Shown here: in pieces, positions 11,301-19,231 of the stretch
Layout of the letters: each line of letters opens with the position of its first letter
Numbering within the stretch: position 1 is the stretch's first letter
Assembly: GCA_029237695.1 (NCBI GenBank)
Contig: CM055274.1
Location: 16,419,505 to 16,483,504, forward strand
Length of the DNA stretch: 64,000 bases
From: Conchocele bisecta
Taxonomy: Eukaryota; Mollusca; Bivalvia; Lucinida; Thyasiridae
Direction: 5' to 3'
Position numbers and translations under genes: made by a program
Notes under the pieces: generated by a model
What the model was told of the DNA's origin: nothing
Databases searched by the model: none
Seen by the model: the letters and a program-made list of their open reading frames with translations, nothing else

Positions 11301-13125
11301 CACCTCCGAATACACTTTTGTTCACATGGTCGTCCCCAGAAAAAGTTGTTAAAATCAATGGTGTACTCTCCAAGGCTTGTGTTACATGTACTGACCTCTA
11401 CCCACTTGTGTTACATAGGGCCACGAGCCGGACCTTTCCAACGTGTACCTGGCATATACGGCTGAAGGTGCCGCCCTGGCCATGAAGCCCAAACCGACCA
11501 AGGCATCACGACCCAAGTCGGGACGCCCAAAGACGGCAACGCGACCAAAATCATCAAAAAAGTAAGTCTTTGTATGAGTTGAATACCTGGGTCTATAACT
11601 TCAACATATTTTATAAGTCATTGTTTCACTTTGGTATCTGATTACAGGTTGTTGTGGTTGTAGATAAAGCAGTATAAAATGTTAGTGCTTTTGTATTATA
11701 TTATTGTATCCCCGGACGAAAGTCGGGGGATACTATGGATTTGACAATGAGCATCATCCAAGTCCGCCGCAGACACTTCATGTACGGAGCATAAATCAAA
11801 TACCTTTTGGAATAATAATTAGATATCTTCCTTTGTTTTTCCTGTCGATCCAAAACTTGATTACTCCGTGGAATATTTTCATATTTCACACTTGTATAAA
11901 CCCAAAGTTGTGTCTCGTGCAAGAACGACAACTCTCACTTTACTAACATATTAGTTATCTCCCTTTATTATCCCCTCACCGATAGGCAAAAGGGGATATA
12001 GCGTTATTCCATGTTCGTACGTGCGTGTGTTAGTAACACTCTTGAACCGCTTCATCGATTTTGATAATATTTGGCCACAATGTGTGTCTAGGGATGGTGC
12101 ATTGTTTTGCATACGACCCACATCCGACCGCCCAATGTCAAGGTCGCTGAGGACTTGTGCTCACCTTGTTTGTATGGAAAATTTGCAAGGCAAAGAAAGT
12201 TTTTTTTTTATTAATTATCAATTTCTAGTTTTACTATACATTTGTCACAATTTTCAGTATTCATAGCGATGGGCCACAGGCCTACCTGTAATAATTCCAG
12301 CACAAAAATATTTACACAATTCCCTAACATTTGATTGGTCCGTCCAAAATTTATATCCCAGTAAACTCCATGCCAAACTACTTTCCGTAACCGTCCGGCG
12401 CAGTTAAAATAATTCTTAAGAAAACGGAAAATAAACACATTTTCTTGATGAATTTATTTCAAATGCTGGAATTATAAGGAATGAATGGCCTTTTTGTGGA
12501 ATTTATCGGGGATATAAACTTGGAAAAGTCGCGGGAATACTGGACGAGGCCTTCCGGCCTTCGTCCAATATTCCCGTGACTTTTCCATGTTTATACCCCG
12601 ATAAATTCCACAAAAAGGCCATTCATTCCTATAGTAAGCACAACTAGAATGTAGATATTGAATTGATCATAACAATGTTGCTCATGCCATACTTTCTACA
12701 CTACATACTAATTTAGCGGTGTTTGCAAACAGTGTAGATCCAGATGAGACGTCTCGTAACGAGCCGTCTCATCAGGATCAACACTTTTTGCAAGTAATTT
12801 TCATATTATTTAGAGAATGCGCAGCAATGTTGCAGAAATTGTAGTAAATGTTAGTAAGTGCATTGTGGGTAATTTGTAATATTGTTCACGCTCTATATCC
12901 TCCCTGTAGGAAGCGCAACTCGAATGTAGATATTGAACTGATCATAGTGATGTTGCTCATGCCATGGTTTCTACCTTTAGAATGCGCAGCAATGTTGCAG
13001 AAATTGTAGTAAATATTAATAGTATTTAAAGTGTATTTTGGGTAATTTGTAATACTGTTCACGCTCTACACCCCCCCTGTAGGAAGCGCAACAAGGATGC
13101 GGAACTCGACTCGGTTCTACAGTGA
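2233..13125 (+). CDS. KIF3A: KIF3A, C-terminal part, seven exons (joined)
   Basis: Heavy-chain subunit of heterotrimeric kinesin-2, which drives anterograde intraflagellar transport along axonemal microtubules with KIF3B and KAP3. Exons are 2233-2386, 4855-5035, 6013-6123, 7607-7732, 8356-8478, 11419-11561 and 13083-13125. All splice phases agree, giving about 290 residues ending in TGA. The product aligns by eye along the whole late stalk and tail of animal KIF3A: VIVGG-like [69 protein letters not shown] and a terminal DSVLQ. The motor domain and neck are absent and must lie before position 1. KIF3A rather than KIF3B is supported by the tail motif and the C-terminus. All introns are filled with repeats, and four junctions lie in or beside tandem arrays. 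Confidence 0.95.
2388..3356. other. KIF3A intron, old dispersed repeats
   Basis: No exon seen. At 2546-2580 is the phrase cccccggcatacgaagtttg, and at 2760-2815 a segment ending gtatacgtgagcccctgct that recurs at 9640-9680. Around 2820-3070 are two diverged copies of a block with tctgatggtcttctat about 180 bp apart. These look like remnants of an ancient dispersed repeat. The long stretches open in one frame carry no recognisable domain. Confidence 0.5.
3357..3562. mobile_element. Palindromic MITE, family L
   Basis: An imperfect hairpin centred near 3448: gaaccgtctcgacgagacgg is its core, and flanking arms carry aaagtatatattgtgaccac against gtggtcgcgacatatacttc. A reverse-oriented relative lies at 33340-33575 with the same core and the same outer text (ggtgtattccgaaaggaatg). 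A non-autonomous DNA element is inferred; no protein is encoded. Confidence 0.7.
3901..4203. mobile_element. Palindromic MITE, family C
   Basis: About 300 bp forming a long hairpin. The outer arms read tagcctatttcaccaacatt and its complement, the inner arms carry caaagtatactttg, and the centre is cagccaaaatggctg flanked by a tataatgtaataaatt-like stretch. Six copies of this family occur in the window (also near 13691, 15145, 19974, 28446 and 54805). One of them (28446) is interrupted by a large element. Confidence 0.85.
4328..4500 (+). mobile_element. tRNA-derived SINE, family S3
   Basis: The head has a Pol III A-box-like ctagctcagtcagtagg and a B-box-like ggtcccaggttcgctgc at about tRNA spacing. 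It is followed by a non-tRNA body reaching ggtttaaccctcagg. The acceptor-stem halves do not pair, so this is a retroposon head and not a tRNA gene. Confidence 0.6.
4676..4726. repeat. Poly-C tract with A interruptions
   Basis: About 50 bases almost entirely C on the + strand, with scattered A. It is flanked by inverted text (ttttgggattttactccccc against a tatgggattcgaccacaaca-like segment), which suggests it lies inside a degraded insert. Such a tract is slippage-prone, and the exact length in this assembly is doubtful. Confidence 0.9.
4855..5035 (+). CDS. KIF3A: KIF3A exon b (coiled coil)
   Basis: Acceptor TTACAG at 4849-4854; donor GGTAAA after 5035. With two bases from the previous exon it encodes [19 protein letters not shown], then [20 protein letters not shown], then [21 protein letters not shown]. 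The IIVGG...DLL/NLL-KAEEQE block is diagnostic of the kinesin-2 stalk. The exon ends on a complete codon. Its last 20-45 bases plus the donor are repeated several times in the following intron (5048-5766). Confidence 0.95.
5036..5800 (+). repeat. Duplicated tails of KIF3A exon b with 5' splice sites, plus MITEs
   Basis: The exon end ctccatgaaaaggaggtaaa recurs, more or less changed, at about 5048-5066, 5330-5376, 5430-5456, 5645-5686 and 5717-5765. The copy at 5717 also keeps the upstream gtcgtgaggaacaactccgc. Four copies retain GT at the exon-intron boundary; the last has lost it (ggaggg). Between them lie two copies of palindromic MITE family D (about 5086-5276 and 5480-5612). The whole looks like a multi-step tandem duplication of exon tail plus MITE. 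Confidence 0.85.
5801..6012 (+). other. KIF3A intron end, unique
   Basis: AT-rich sequence with no repeat found. It ends in a pyrimidine-containing acceptor region with cattgcag immediately before the next exon. Confidence 0.5.
6013..6123 (+). CDS. KIF3A: KIF3A exon c (coiled coil)
   Basis: Acceptor TTGCAG at 6007-6012; donor GGTAAT after 6123. 111 bases in phase 0-0. It encodes [20 protein letters not shown] followed by [17 protein letters not shown]. This is nearly the same as the vertebrate KIF3A segment that ends in WTMLM-AKSE. The exon boundary is not duplicated. Confidence 0.96.
6224..6570. repeat. Three tandem copies of a palindromic unit, family N
   Basis: A unit of about 118 bp is repeated three times. 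It contains ctaaatattcggacacaatt, the inverted core gaaacccctattgaataggg and then aaattgtatccaaatacatt. Each unit is itself a hairpin. Single relatives occur at 1278-1462 and near 20265-20330. Tandem amplification of a whole MITE is inferred. Confidence 0.8.
6682..6880 (+). mobile_element. tRNA-derived SINE, family S1
   Basis: The tRNA-like head has an A-box-like tggactatgggttaaaacac and a B-box ggttcaaacc. The body reads ccactggtctgtcggataag and the 3' end has agctgttggtgggatgttaa. Reverse-strand copies are at 35229-35408 and 58612-58797, and 3' fragments at 10575 and 46503. Acceptor-stem pairing is lost, so it is a retroposon. Confidence 0.8.
6901..7247. mobile_element. CAG-type terminal inverted repeat element, family G
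   Basis: It starts cagggctccagataagg and ends cttatctggagctctg. A 6-bp direct repeat, ctgttt, abuts both ends (6895-6900 and 7248-7253). Inside is a second imperfect palindrome around agaattgtctccttgg. A sister copy lies at 40017-40420. No transposase is encoded, so it is non-autonomous. Confidence 0.85.
7270..7500. mobile_element. MITE, family E
   Basis: The ends read gtggctgtgactggagaagt and the inverse (ccatttctccagtcacagcc). The interior has cagatcctgatcagacattg and the mirrored gatgatctggatctacactg. This is the most frequent family here, with about ten full or partial copies. It lies in the KIF3A intron just before exon d. Confidence 0.85.
7607..7732 (+). CDS. KIF3A: KIF3A exon d (end of coiled coil)
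   Basis: Acceptor TTATAG at 7601-7606; donor GGTAAC after 7732. 126 bases in phase 0-0. It encodes [20 protein letters not shown] then [22 protein letters not shown]. This matches the KIF3A block ending IDNFIP-YQ that closes the coiled coil and leads into the globular tail. Its final roughly 40 bases and the donor start an array of 50-bp units. Confidence 0.96.
7733..8010 (+). repeat. 50-bp tandem repeat spanning the exon d donor
   Basis: Five further units follow the exon at an exact 50-bp step. Boundaries matching the true GT (7733) fall at 7783, 7833, 7883, 7933 and 7983. The unit is a degraded exon end (atagaccgcataattccacc, cgaatatcag) followed by gtaacc or gtatca and then ccacactttaac. 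Four of the five keep GT; the one at 7933 is changed to attata. The copies are more diverged than those at exon e, so this array is older or less homogenised. Confidence 0.92.
8130..8350. mobile_element. MITE, family E, 5' end missing
   Basis: It shares tttgtgaccagtgtacatcc, agtttgatcaggatctgcac and the right end ccatttctccagtcgtggcc with the other copies. It ends only about 6 bases before the exon e acceptor. The element therefore supplies most of the sequence where the branch site should be. Confidence 0.75.
8356..8478 (+). CDS. KIF3A: KIF3A exon e (globular tail)
   Basis: Acceptor TTACAG at 8350-8355; donor GGTAGG after 8478. 123 bases in phase 0-0. It encodes [20 protein letters not shown] then [21 protein letters not shown]. 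The [21 protein letters not shown] stretch is the best conserved part of the KIF3A tail and fixes the identification. The exon's last 12-15 bases (gagaaagataag) and the donor gtaggta head a 66-bp array. Confidence 0.97.
8529..9600 (+). repeat. 66-bp minisatellite carrying the exon e end and 5' splice site
   Basis: About 16 units read ggagaaagataaggtaggta, then ctccattccagtgtgttgtc, then atccctagtagttacgtccc and ttggat. Each starts with the last codons of exon e (E-K-D-K) followed by the donor GTAGGT. The unit from 9060 on is nearly invariant, while 8529-9050 holds variants and deletions. Because 66 is a multiple of three and the unit has no stop in one frame, the array also reads as a 22-residue repeat, which I take as incidental. 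Confidence 0.95.
9601..9957 (+). other. KIF3A intron, dispersed repeat
   Basis: 9620-9735 (gtatacgtgagcccctgctc, then caatcatatttgcccacaat) is an old dispersed repeat also seen near 2760, 12010-12100 and, inverted, 25500-25580. The remainder to 9957 may be the 3' part of the DIRS-like remnant that follows on the minus strand. No exon is seen. Confidence 0.5.
9958..10590 (-). pseudogene. DIRS-like retrotransposon fragment (RNase H region), broken
   Basis: Read on the minus strand from about 10590 downwards, it gives an LKWWLDP motif, then [16 protein letters not shown], a stop, then [49 protein letters not shown] and finally [20 protein letters not shown] with YAFPP. Order and spacing fit the RNase H and C-terminal region of DIRS-group polyproteins: the YTDAS, DN-TTV and H-PG-N-ADRLSR type motifs. 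At least two frameshifts and one in-frame stop break it. It has no intact reverse transcriptase or recombinase here. It lies antisense in the KIF3A intron. Confidence 0.82.
10575..10660 (+). mobile_element. SINE S1, 3' fragment
   Basis: gtggtcctgtcactatataa and tgttgctgggatgttaaacc match the 3' part of the SINE at 6682. The tRNA head is missing, and the fragment abuts the DIRS remnant. Confidence 0.7.
10667..10905. mobile_element. MITE, family E
   Basis: It begins gtggctgtgactagaacaat and ends ccatttttccagtcacagcc. The interior has cagatcagcctgtgcatcca, tctgatcaggatctgcactg and gtgtgatatttttaggagct. Confidence 0.85.
10925..11375. mobile_element. Large inverted repeat with a perfect inner hairpin
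   Basis: The outer arms pair accattgatttcaactacttt (10932) with its complement near 11345, and tctggggatgaccatgtaga with a segment near 11320. At about 11238-11312 the arm ttcggaggtggcctttagca pairs perfectly with its complement across gacttacagtc. A fragment of MITE E (11043-11090) lies inside. Non-autonomous DNA transposon structure is inferred. Confidence 0.75.
11374..11418 (+). repeat. 31-bp duplication at the exon f acceptor
   Basis: cttgtgttacat occurs twice, 31 bp apart, and the second copy directly precedes the AG of exon f. The first copy is followed by gtactg and so lacks AG in the same place. A weak example of the junction-duplication theme. Confidence 0.5.
11419..11561 (+). CDS. 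KIF3A: KIF3A exon f (basic tail)
   Basis: Acceptor ACATAG at 11413-11418; donor AGTAAGT after 11561. It encodes [20 protein letters not shown] then [20 protein letters not shown] and TRPKSSK. The VDLSHVYLAYTEE-like core is conserved in KIF3A, and the basic Lys/Arg/Pro-rich tail follows as in vertebrates. It ends with two bases (AA) of a split Lys codon. Confidence 0.95.
11695..12286 (+). other. KIF3A intron, old dispersed repeats
   Basis: Two related blocks begin with a mirrored ccccggacgaaagtcggggg and gataggcaaaaggggatata. Text such as aagtccgccgcagacacttc and catcgattttgataatattt is found elsewhere in the window in other orientations. No exon or domain is seen. Confidence 0.45.
12287..12632. 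mobile_element. Palindromic MITE, family B, complete
   Basis: The core is gcgggaatactggacgaggc, cttccggcc and its complement. Around it are ggaatgaatggcctttttgt, ggaatttatcggggatataa and the mirrored right arm. A long left flank (ttccagcacaaaaatattta) is shared with the copy at 61843. The palindrome arms differ at a few positions. Confidence 0.88.
12635..13082 (+). repeat. Tandem duplication carrying the last-exon acceptor
   Basis: A segment of about 170 bp is duplicated. gaatgcgcagcaatgttgca occurs at 12815 and 12980, and ctgtaggaagcgcaac at 12904 and 13077. The decoy acceptor at 12908-12909 is intact. An older, more diverged copy of the decoy exon start lies at 12640-12700. A fragment of repeat family F (12715-12800, gatgagacgtctcgtaacga) sits in the first part. 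Confidence 0.85.
13083..13125 (+). CDS. KIF3A: KIF3A terminal exon g
   Basis: Acceptor CTGTAG at 13077-13082; stop TGA at 13123-13125. With the AA from exon f it encodes [14 protein letters not shown]. It corresponds to the vertebrate C-terminus ending in IDSLLQ. The decoy acceptor at 12909, in the same phase, would instead give a different, hydrophobic C-terminus. Confidence 0.93.
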
Positions 13126-13361
13126 CTCTTCTGCCTGGCTGTAGCAGTGCTGTTGTTGGAGCTGTATCTGTACGTCAGCTGTGATCAGCTGGCCACGACC
13201 ATACAACAACTCGGTATACAGCCCACACACAATGCAACGTCGTCCGTCGGTGTGTCAGAATCTTCATTTACCAAGGAAGCGGCAATATTCACATCACTGT
13301 GGCTGCTCTCATTTGCTTGCTTGCAATTTTTCAAATGAATTGATAAGACTTACCATGTTAA
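13126..13361 (+). other. Probable KIF3A 3' untranslated start
   Basis: Non-repetitive sequence directly after the stop codon, with no clear AATAAA. The first AATAAA-type sites outside obvious MITEs are near 14977-14985, far downstream. The 3' end is unresolved. Confidence 0.4.
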
Positions 13362-13605
13362 CCCTTTCAACCCTAAGTAACTGGAATGGACAGTGATATG
13401 TTAATTTAAGGACCAATCCAATTGTTAGAAAATTACATTCAGATAAGTCCATTTATAAGAAGGGGGTGTTTTTTCTCTCTGAAAATATGAAAATTACTTG
13501 CAAAAAGTGTAGATCCTGATGAGACGGCTCGTTACGAGCCGGCTCATCTGGATCTACACTGATTGCAAACGCCACGAAAGAGGTCTGTTGTGTTGAAGGG
13601 GTTAG
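13362..13605. mobile_element. Palindromic MITE, family F
   Basis: Signature: accctaagtaactggaatgg-like start, aattacttgcaaaaagtgta, the hairpin gagacggctcgttacgagcc, then ctggatctacactgattgca. Seven or eight copies occur in the window. Insertion next to the KIF3A 3' end is independent of the gene. Confidence 0.82.
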
Positions 13606-13624
13606 TCAATCTCTATAGTGTAAT

Positions 13625-14115
13625 AGTGTAGTTGTCACTGGTGAAATGGGGCTTGTGCCATTTGTTGTAAGAGTATCCACAGATCAGGAGCCGATTTCAT
13701 CAAAATTGAAAAGTATTTGAGGGAGTAATCGTTTATTTTCCCCAAAATGCATTATTACATATAGAACTAACCACTGCATATATTTGATGATTAAAAGTAT
13801 GCAGAATTATTATACTGAATTACATTATCACAGCCAAAATGGCTGTGATAATGTAATATATTCAGTATAATAAAAATTAATAAATTTATCCTTATATTTA
13901 AAATTTCTCCCTCAAAGTATACTTTGCAATTTTGGTGAAATATGCTACTGGTACATTCCAGCAGCTGAGTAATGAGCTAATTTGTTTAGTGTCTCGCTGA
14001 CTGAATGGCGAACAGTGCAGGCCCTGATCAGGATGCGCTTATGTGCAGGCTGGTCTGGGTCTACGATGGTCAGGAATACTATAGGCTCAATTTCTCCAGT
14101 CATAGCCACATATGA
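13625..14115. mobile_element. MITE family E split by MITE family C (13691-13950)
   Basis: The left half has ctggtgaaatggggcttgtg (13637). The text breaks off at agatcagg where a family C copy (gccgatttcatcaaaattga ... ggtgaaatatgctactgg) begins. E resumes with gaatggcgaacagtgcaggc and ends caatttctccagtcatagcc. Nesting shows C inserted after E here. Confidence 0.8.
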
Positions 14116-14119
14116 AACA

Positions 14120-14325
14120 AGCCATGTGGTTTTGTACCTTAGAAGATTATCTGACGAAAAATATTTACAAAACTTGCAATATTTTCCGTAAATGACATCG
14201 AAAGTTGACGACATGACAGAGCAAATGTGGAATTCTATTCTGCATTTCGTCAACTTTTGACATCATTTATGGAAAATATCATAGTGTGCACACCTTCTAA
14301 TTTACAAAATCACATGGTTTGTCTC
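14120..14325. mobile_element. Palindromic MITE, family K
   Basis: Arms gcaatattttccgtaaatga and catcatttatggaaaatatc surround a centre where atgtggaattctattctgca is nearly self-complementary. Relatives are at 18260-18540 and 25150-25330. Confidence 0.75.
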
Positions 14326-15144
14326 AATAACTGTATGTAACGTGTATTTTATAACAATCATCCCAACCCATTGATAGACTGTGATATTCCATTCATGTAT
14401 TTTTGTTTATTTCTATTTATTTTCATCATTTTGTAATGACGTACACATTTTTATGTTCCTTATTAGCAGCCAGTCTCGAGTGAAAGGCAGGATATCGTTG
14501 TTGTGTTCCTGTATGTTTATTTATTCATCCACATTAATGTGACTACTCTTTCAGACTTTCTTTCATGATTTCAAATTTTGAAATGTTTACGATTCACTCG
14601 GATTGCTCAGATTCAGGGCTTCTAAAATGTTCAGTTTGTCGGTTCTGGACCGATTTTTGAACTCTCAGACCGATTGAAATTTGAAAACTAGTCTTAAAAA
14701 TCGGTCCGAGAAAAATTGCCAGTCGGCTGCTATTTCGCTATAAACCATGTAAATTTACCGTTTTTGACCACCAAGTAATGTCCATTTTATGACACATATC
14801 CGCGGGGCATATCCGTGTTAAAACTGTGTTTGGTAATAAATCGCTGTGTATTCAGTTTCTCCTAGTATCGATTTTTCTTAACACACGCGTGGTAGTTGGG
14901 ACAGGTGAGTGACTTAAATAGATTGGCTTCAGCGTAGATACGAGAGTACCTAGACTCGCCATTTCTTATGATGTTAAAATAAAATAAAGAAACCATGCAC
15001 TGTGTTCGTAATATTTAACCCCCAAGTAACTGACACGGACTATCGGCCCGGGCTATTCCAAATTAAGTTAGGAACTTGTTACATTAAGCTGTATTAGGGG
15101 TCATTTTTGTGTGTATAAAATGTACATGTACGGAGTTGGATCTG
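14326..15144. other. Intergenic, mostly unassigned
   Basis: No ORF or RNA gene is supported. A short segment at 14615-14760 has an internal inverted repeat: cggttctggaccgatttttg and a complementary taaaaatcggtccgagaaaa. AATAAA-like hexamers near 14977-14985 (aaaataaaataaagaaacc) are the best distal poly(A) candidates for KIF3A. Confidence 0.35.
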
Positions 15145-15461
15145 TAGCCGATTTCATCAAAATCGCAAAGTATATTTATCTAGCAAAGTATACTTTGAGA
15201 GAGTAATCATTTATTTTTCCCAAAATGCATTATTTCATATAGAACTAACCACTGCATATATTTGATGATTAAAAGTATGCAGAATTATCATGATTATTAT
15301 ACTGAATTTATTACATTATCACAGCCAAAATGGCTGTGATAATGTAATAAATTCAGTATAATAAAAATTAATAAATTTATCCTTAAATTGAAAATTTCTC
15401 CCTCAAAGTATACTTTGCTAGATATTAAAGTATACTTTGCAATGGTGGTGAAATAGGCTAC
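15145..15461. mobile_element. Palindromic MITE, family C
   Basis: Complete copy with centre cagccaaaatggctgtgata and ends tagccgatttcatcaaaatc and ggtggtgaaataggctac. A small duplication (attatcatgattatt) lengthens the left arm. Confidence 0.85.
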
Positions 15462-15885
15462 AGATCTAGCAAGAGGTGTAGTGGGATTCAGCTTGTTATG
15501 CCCCCAATCTCAGTAGAGCTGCGAGGCATACGTGTAGTGTTTGGTCTGTGTGCGTTTCCGTGGGTCCAGTTTAGAAGTTTCTCCAATATGCCACTGGGGG
15601 CAACTGTGAGCCACGTTTTCTTGTTTACAGTTCAGTTCAGGCTTTTGTATCTGAAGATTGAAGATCTGACGATGTATGTATATGGAGGGATGTACATTTA
15701 TCCCTCTTGTCACAATTGAAATATTGACCATGTATTTCTCTGTACTTTGCCTTTTGAAACATTTTAAGACCCATTTCTCCAGGCATAGCCACAGATCACA
15801 AATTGTGTTAAAAGTTTGCTCTGTTCAACTTCAATCAGTGAAATAACCCATCCAGCTTATAACAAACAGTTGATCCAAGAACCAG
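15462..15885. other. Intergenic, nothing recognised
   Basis: Moderately unique sequence. Two short overlapping ORFs on opposite strands show no domain, and nothing suggests they are expressed. Confidence 0.4.
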
Positions 15886-16146
15886 GGGCCAGGTTCACTA
15901 TAAAACTTCTTACGACTAAAATGTTCGTAAGCGCAAATTTAGGATCGTCTAGAAATCGTCTAGAAATTTCAATTGATGGATTTACATTTATTGAGCATAG
16001 GCTGCATATGCTCAATAAATGCTCAATAAATGTAAATCCAATAATTGTTTACAAGAAAACAGTGTTGATGTGCAGTTTACAGACTATCATAATTTTACAC
16101 TTACGAACATTTTAGTCGTACAAAGTTTAGTGAAACGGCCCCCAGG
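15886..16146. mobile_element. Palindromic MITE, family H
   Basis: Ends ccaggttcactataaaactt and gtttagtgaaacggccccca; inner arms ttcttacgactaaaatgttc and gaacattttagtcgtacaaa; centre gagcataggctgcatatgct. A second complete copy is at 40723-40966. Confidence 0.85.
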
Positions 16147-16324
16147 AGCTAGGCTGGCCACAAATACCATGTTCTCTCATCACAGATAAACAACATTGTT
16201 ATTATACACAACCAGTCTCTTGATTCGATCAACTCATATAAATGTATTTATTAAAAGATGAAATGTTTCGTTATTTGTATACCAAACCCGTTATCTTCCA
16301 ACGTATGATTTGTTTAATGGTGTT

Positions 16325-16525
16325 TAACCCTTTCAACACCAAGTAACTGGAATGGGCTTATATTGATTTTCTGATCAATCCAATCGTCACAAAATTATTT
16401 TCAGACTGGTCCATTTATACGAAGGATTTTTCCCCAAAAAAAATATAAAAATTACTTGCAAAAAGTACAGGTTCCGACGAGATCTGGATCTGGATCTACA
16501 CTTTTGCAAACATCACGATATATGT
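16325..16525. mobile_element. Palindromic MITE, family F, degenerate centre
   Basis: Shares tttcaacaccaagtaactgg, aattacttgcaaaaagtaca and ctggatctacacttttgcaa. The hairpin core is shortened to gacgagatctggatctggat. Confidence 0.7.
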
Positions 16526-17585
16526 AATGTTAATGACCTGTCAACAGTTCAGCCTAAGATTATTTTAGGCCCGGTAAGCCGGGTTAAATCCCGTATTTCA
16601 CCTCTATGGATGAAGATTTGATAACAAACCCCCGACATATTGCCTTCACAACCAGTGTAGATCTAGATCAACGTGTGCATAACAATTTATCAGTTCACCA
16701 TTAAAGGTATATGCCCACTCAGTAGGCACAAAATGTTCTTTATATCGGACATCATCCAATACATTTTCTGGCAAAAAAAACATTCATTCACCATTACCCC
16801 ACGTATTGATTGGCATTAGTATACATTTTATATCAGATATAAATTTCCACTGATAGCAGGGGCGATAACCGCGTTTCCTTAAAATGTTTATTTTTTGATG
16901 TGCTTTATAATCTGTCGAAATTATTATTTTTTCAAGAGACACATTTAATTAGTATAAATAATTTAAAAATATCATACCTCATTTGCATATGACCAGATGG
17001 CTGCGGCCCGCATGTCGAGCCCGCCGAGGCATTTGATGGTATTTTTAAAAACTTTAACGCAGATTTCGGACGGACGGACACCCGAACGTCATTGTGATCA
17101 CTAGGTCTCGCTTTCCGCAAGCGGGCTCGACAAAAATAGCCCGATAACACGCGTCGCTATCAGTAAAATAAATATTACTAAATGATTATATCTGTATAGC
17201 GGGCACTCGTAATTTTTATAACTGGTGAAATAGTGACACACTTATACACGTATTTAATTCCTGTAAAGAACATTTTGTATTAGTTATCGCTCTTTATTCT
17301 TTTAGTGCCAGCGGCTGCCTGTAGGCGGAGAGGGATACACATGCGCTTGTAGACAAGCATCAAATTCTAGTATATTTCTTATTTCATGGTCTTTAATGGC
17401 CTGGCCTGCCAACAGCTGTCATCAGGCACGAGAAAATTACACTGAAGCCCCCTCACCCCAGTTGTAAAAGTATTAAATTTGAGCATACCAGATTGATTCC
17501 GAATCATTTTGAAAACACATATGACAAAATCCTCTGAAATCAACTGAAGATTCTCATGCCTGGGGCATTTACAGCTGGGCCAACG
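16526..17585. other. Intergenic, possible large degraded element
   Basis: The inverted phrases cacaaaatgttctttatatc (16727) and gaacattttgtattagttat (17270) suggest the ends of a roughly 560-bp element. Inside is aactttaacgcagatttcgg followed by acggacggacacccg, a motif seen again at 25815. An 83-codon-type ORF on the minus strand in it has no recognisable domain. Confidence 0.4.
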
Positions 17586-17644
17586 GGTTAGGGATGATAA
17601 TAAACATGCACATGAAGTTTCAAGCCAATCGGTCATGCGGTAAA

Positions 17645-18050
17645 GATTTGATTTATTGGAGTTTCACTGCATATCAACATCTACTAGTAGGGTCATTTAA
17701 GGCCGGGCCAACAGGTTCAATCCCAAATTGGGGGGAAAATTCCAAAATCAGATATATTTACATTGCAAAAAAATATATATTCAGCATTGAAATTAGAATA
17801 ACCCGACCTGGTGCCAGGTCCCATACAACACCAAAGTCACTAGACCCTTCTCTTAAAAGTAATAGAGTTACGAATAATCGTAATACTCGCATAAGGGGTA
17901 TAACCAGATTTAACTGTGACCTACAAGAATACCAAAGACGTACGTGACGGCCAAACCAGGTCTCCTGTCCAGATTCTGGTAAGGATGAACCCCGATCGTT
18001 AAATTACCAATCGCATGCTCCTACCTGCCACCCACTATACGGTAAAGAAG
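17645..18050 (-). mobile_element. SINE family S2
   Basis: On + it runs from gatttattgg and ggtcatttaaggccgggcca through aacccgacctggtgccaggt to aaccccgatcgttaaattac. Read on the minus strand the SINE starts with a tRNA-like GATCGGGGTTCATCCTTACC box and ends with a TTAAACACCAATAAATC-type tail in the better copies. About eight copies lie in the window. Confidence 0.75.
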
Positions 18051-18254
18051 CTATAGCAGAATCGAAAATGTGACAGACAGCCAGACGACTTTTGCATCCC
18101 TATATTCCATTTTCGCTACTTGATGGGATAAAATAGTGACATGAAATGACAACACTAACAAGCTTAAGAGAGAAATTGACAATTTAATGTGCACAGGATT
18201 TCAAGCCTTCTTTCTGACGAGTGTCATGATTGCTAAAGGCACCGTGTCTCGGAT

Positions 18255-18545
18255 ATACAATAGGAAACGCGGCATGTGATTTTGTATCCATGAACATGTG
18301 CGATTTTTCATGAAATATATTTACAGAAACTGGTATTTTCTGTAAACGACGTCGAAAGATGATGGAATTTTTCAGAGCAAATGCAGAATTATGCGGAATT
18401 ATATTCTGCATTTGCAAAGAAAATGTTGTCTACTTTTGATGACATTCGTTGAAAATATTGTAAATTTTGTAAATAGTTTGCACGAGGTATCGCGCATGTT
18501 CTTTGGTATAAAATAACATGTATATGAGTTTTAGTTTGTTTTAGA
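18255..18545. mobile_element. Palindromic MITE, family K
   Basis: Arms ctggtattttctgtaaacga and gacattcgttgaaaatattg, with centre caaatgcagaattatgcgga and a near-complementary right side. Confidence 0.7.
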
Positions 18546-18589
18546 CTGCAAATGACCTATATCAACCAATCACATACATTCATGGCATT

Positions 18590-18758
18590 TATGGCTGTTA
18601 TTGAATAATGGGGCTTATGCCTTTTACAACCAGTATAGATCCAGATCAGGAAAAGCATTACTACACATAATTATCAGGTTACAGGAGTGTGCTATTTGAT
18701 CAGGAGCTACATTGGTCACAAATCCCATCATAATCCACATTTCTCACAGCCACATTTT
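18590..18758. mobile_element. MITE, family E, internally deleted
   Basis: Left part taatggggcttatgcctttt; right part gctatttgatcaggagctac and ccacatttctcacagccaca. The central half is missing. Confidence 0.7.
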
Positions 18759-18849
18759 AGTTGTGAAACGATAAATCTAAACCACACATAAGATATTTGT
18801 TTCCATTCAAGATGCAAGTTGAATATAAATAAAATTCAATTAGTAGCTA

Positions 18850-19180
18850 TCGATTGTCCAAAAAAAAAGAAGCTTTCGCAATGGTAGTTACTGTCTGTTT
18901 CACGAAAGCTGCCCAAATTTTACGGCTATATAAACAATTCAAAAACAAGATTTCTTTTGATAATATTAAATTTAAAGTAAAAATTAAGAATGAGCCTTCT
19001 TTTTATTTCGTGAAATTTGGTCAAATATTGATTTTATTGCGAAAAAAAACAAACAATTTCCCCATGTTAAATCGCCTTAGACATCTTCACGGAGTGAAGA
19101 TGTCTATGGGGATTTAACATGGGGATTTTTTTTAACTTTAGAAATACTGGACCGATTTTTAAAATTTAACTGCTTTTTGT
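18850..19180. mobile_element. Degraded element with a hairpin
   Basis: 19052-19130 contains ccccatgttaaatcgcctta and its near-perfect complement taaggcgattt-like arm ending aacatggggattt, around cttcacggagtgaag. Related text (gatttaacatgggg, attgattttattgcgaaaaa) recurs in the inverted element at 47211-47660. Confidence 0.55.
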
Positions 19181-19231
19181 TTATAAACATATTTCACAAC
19201 ATTCTGTGTATATCAGAGACACAATGCCTTT

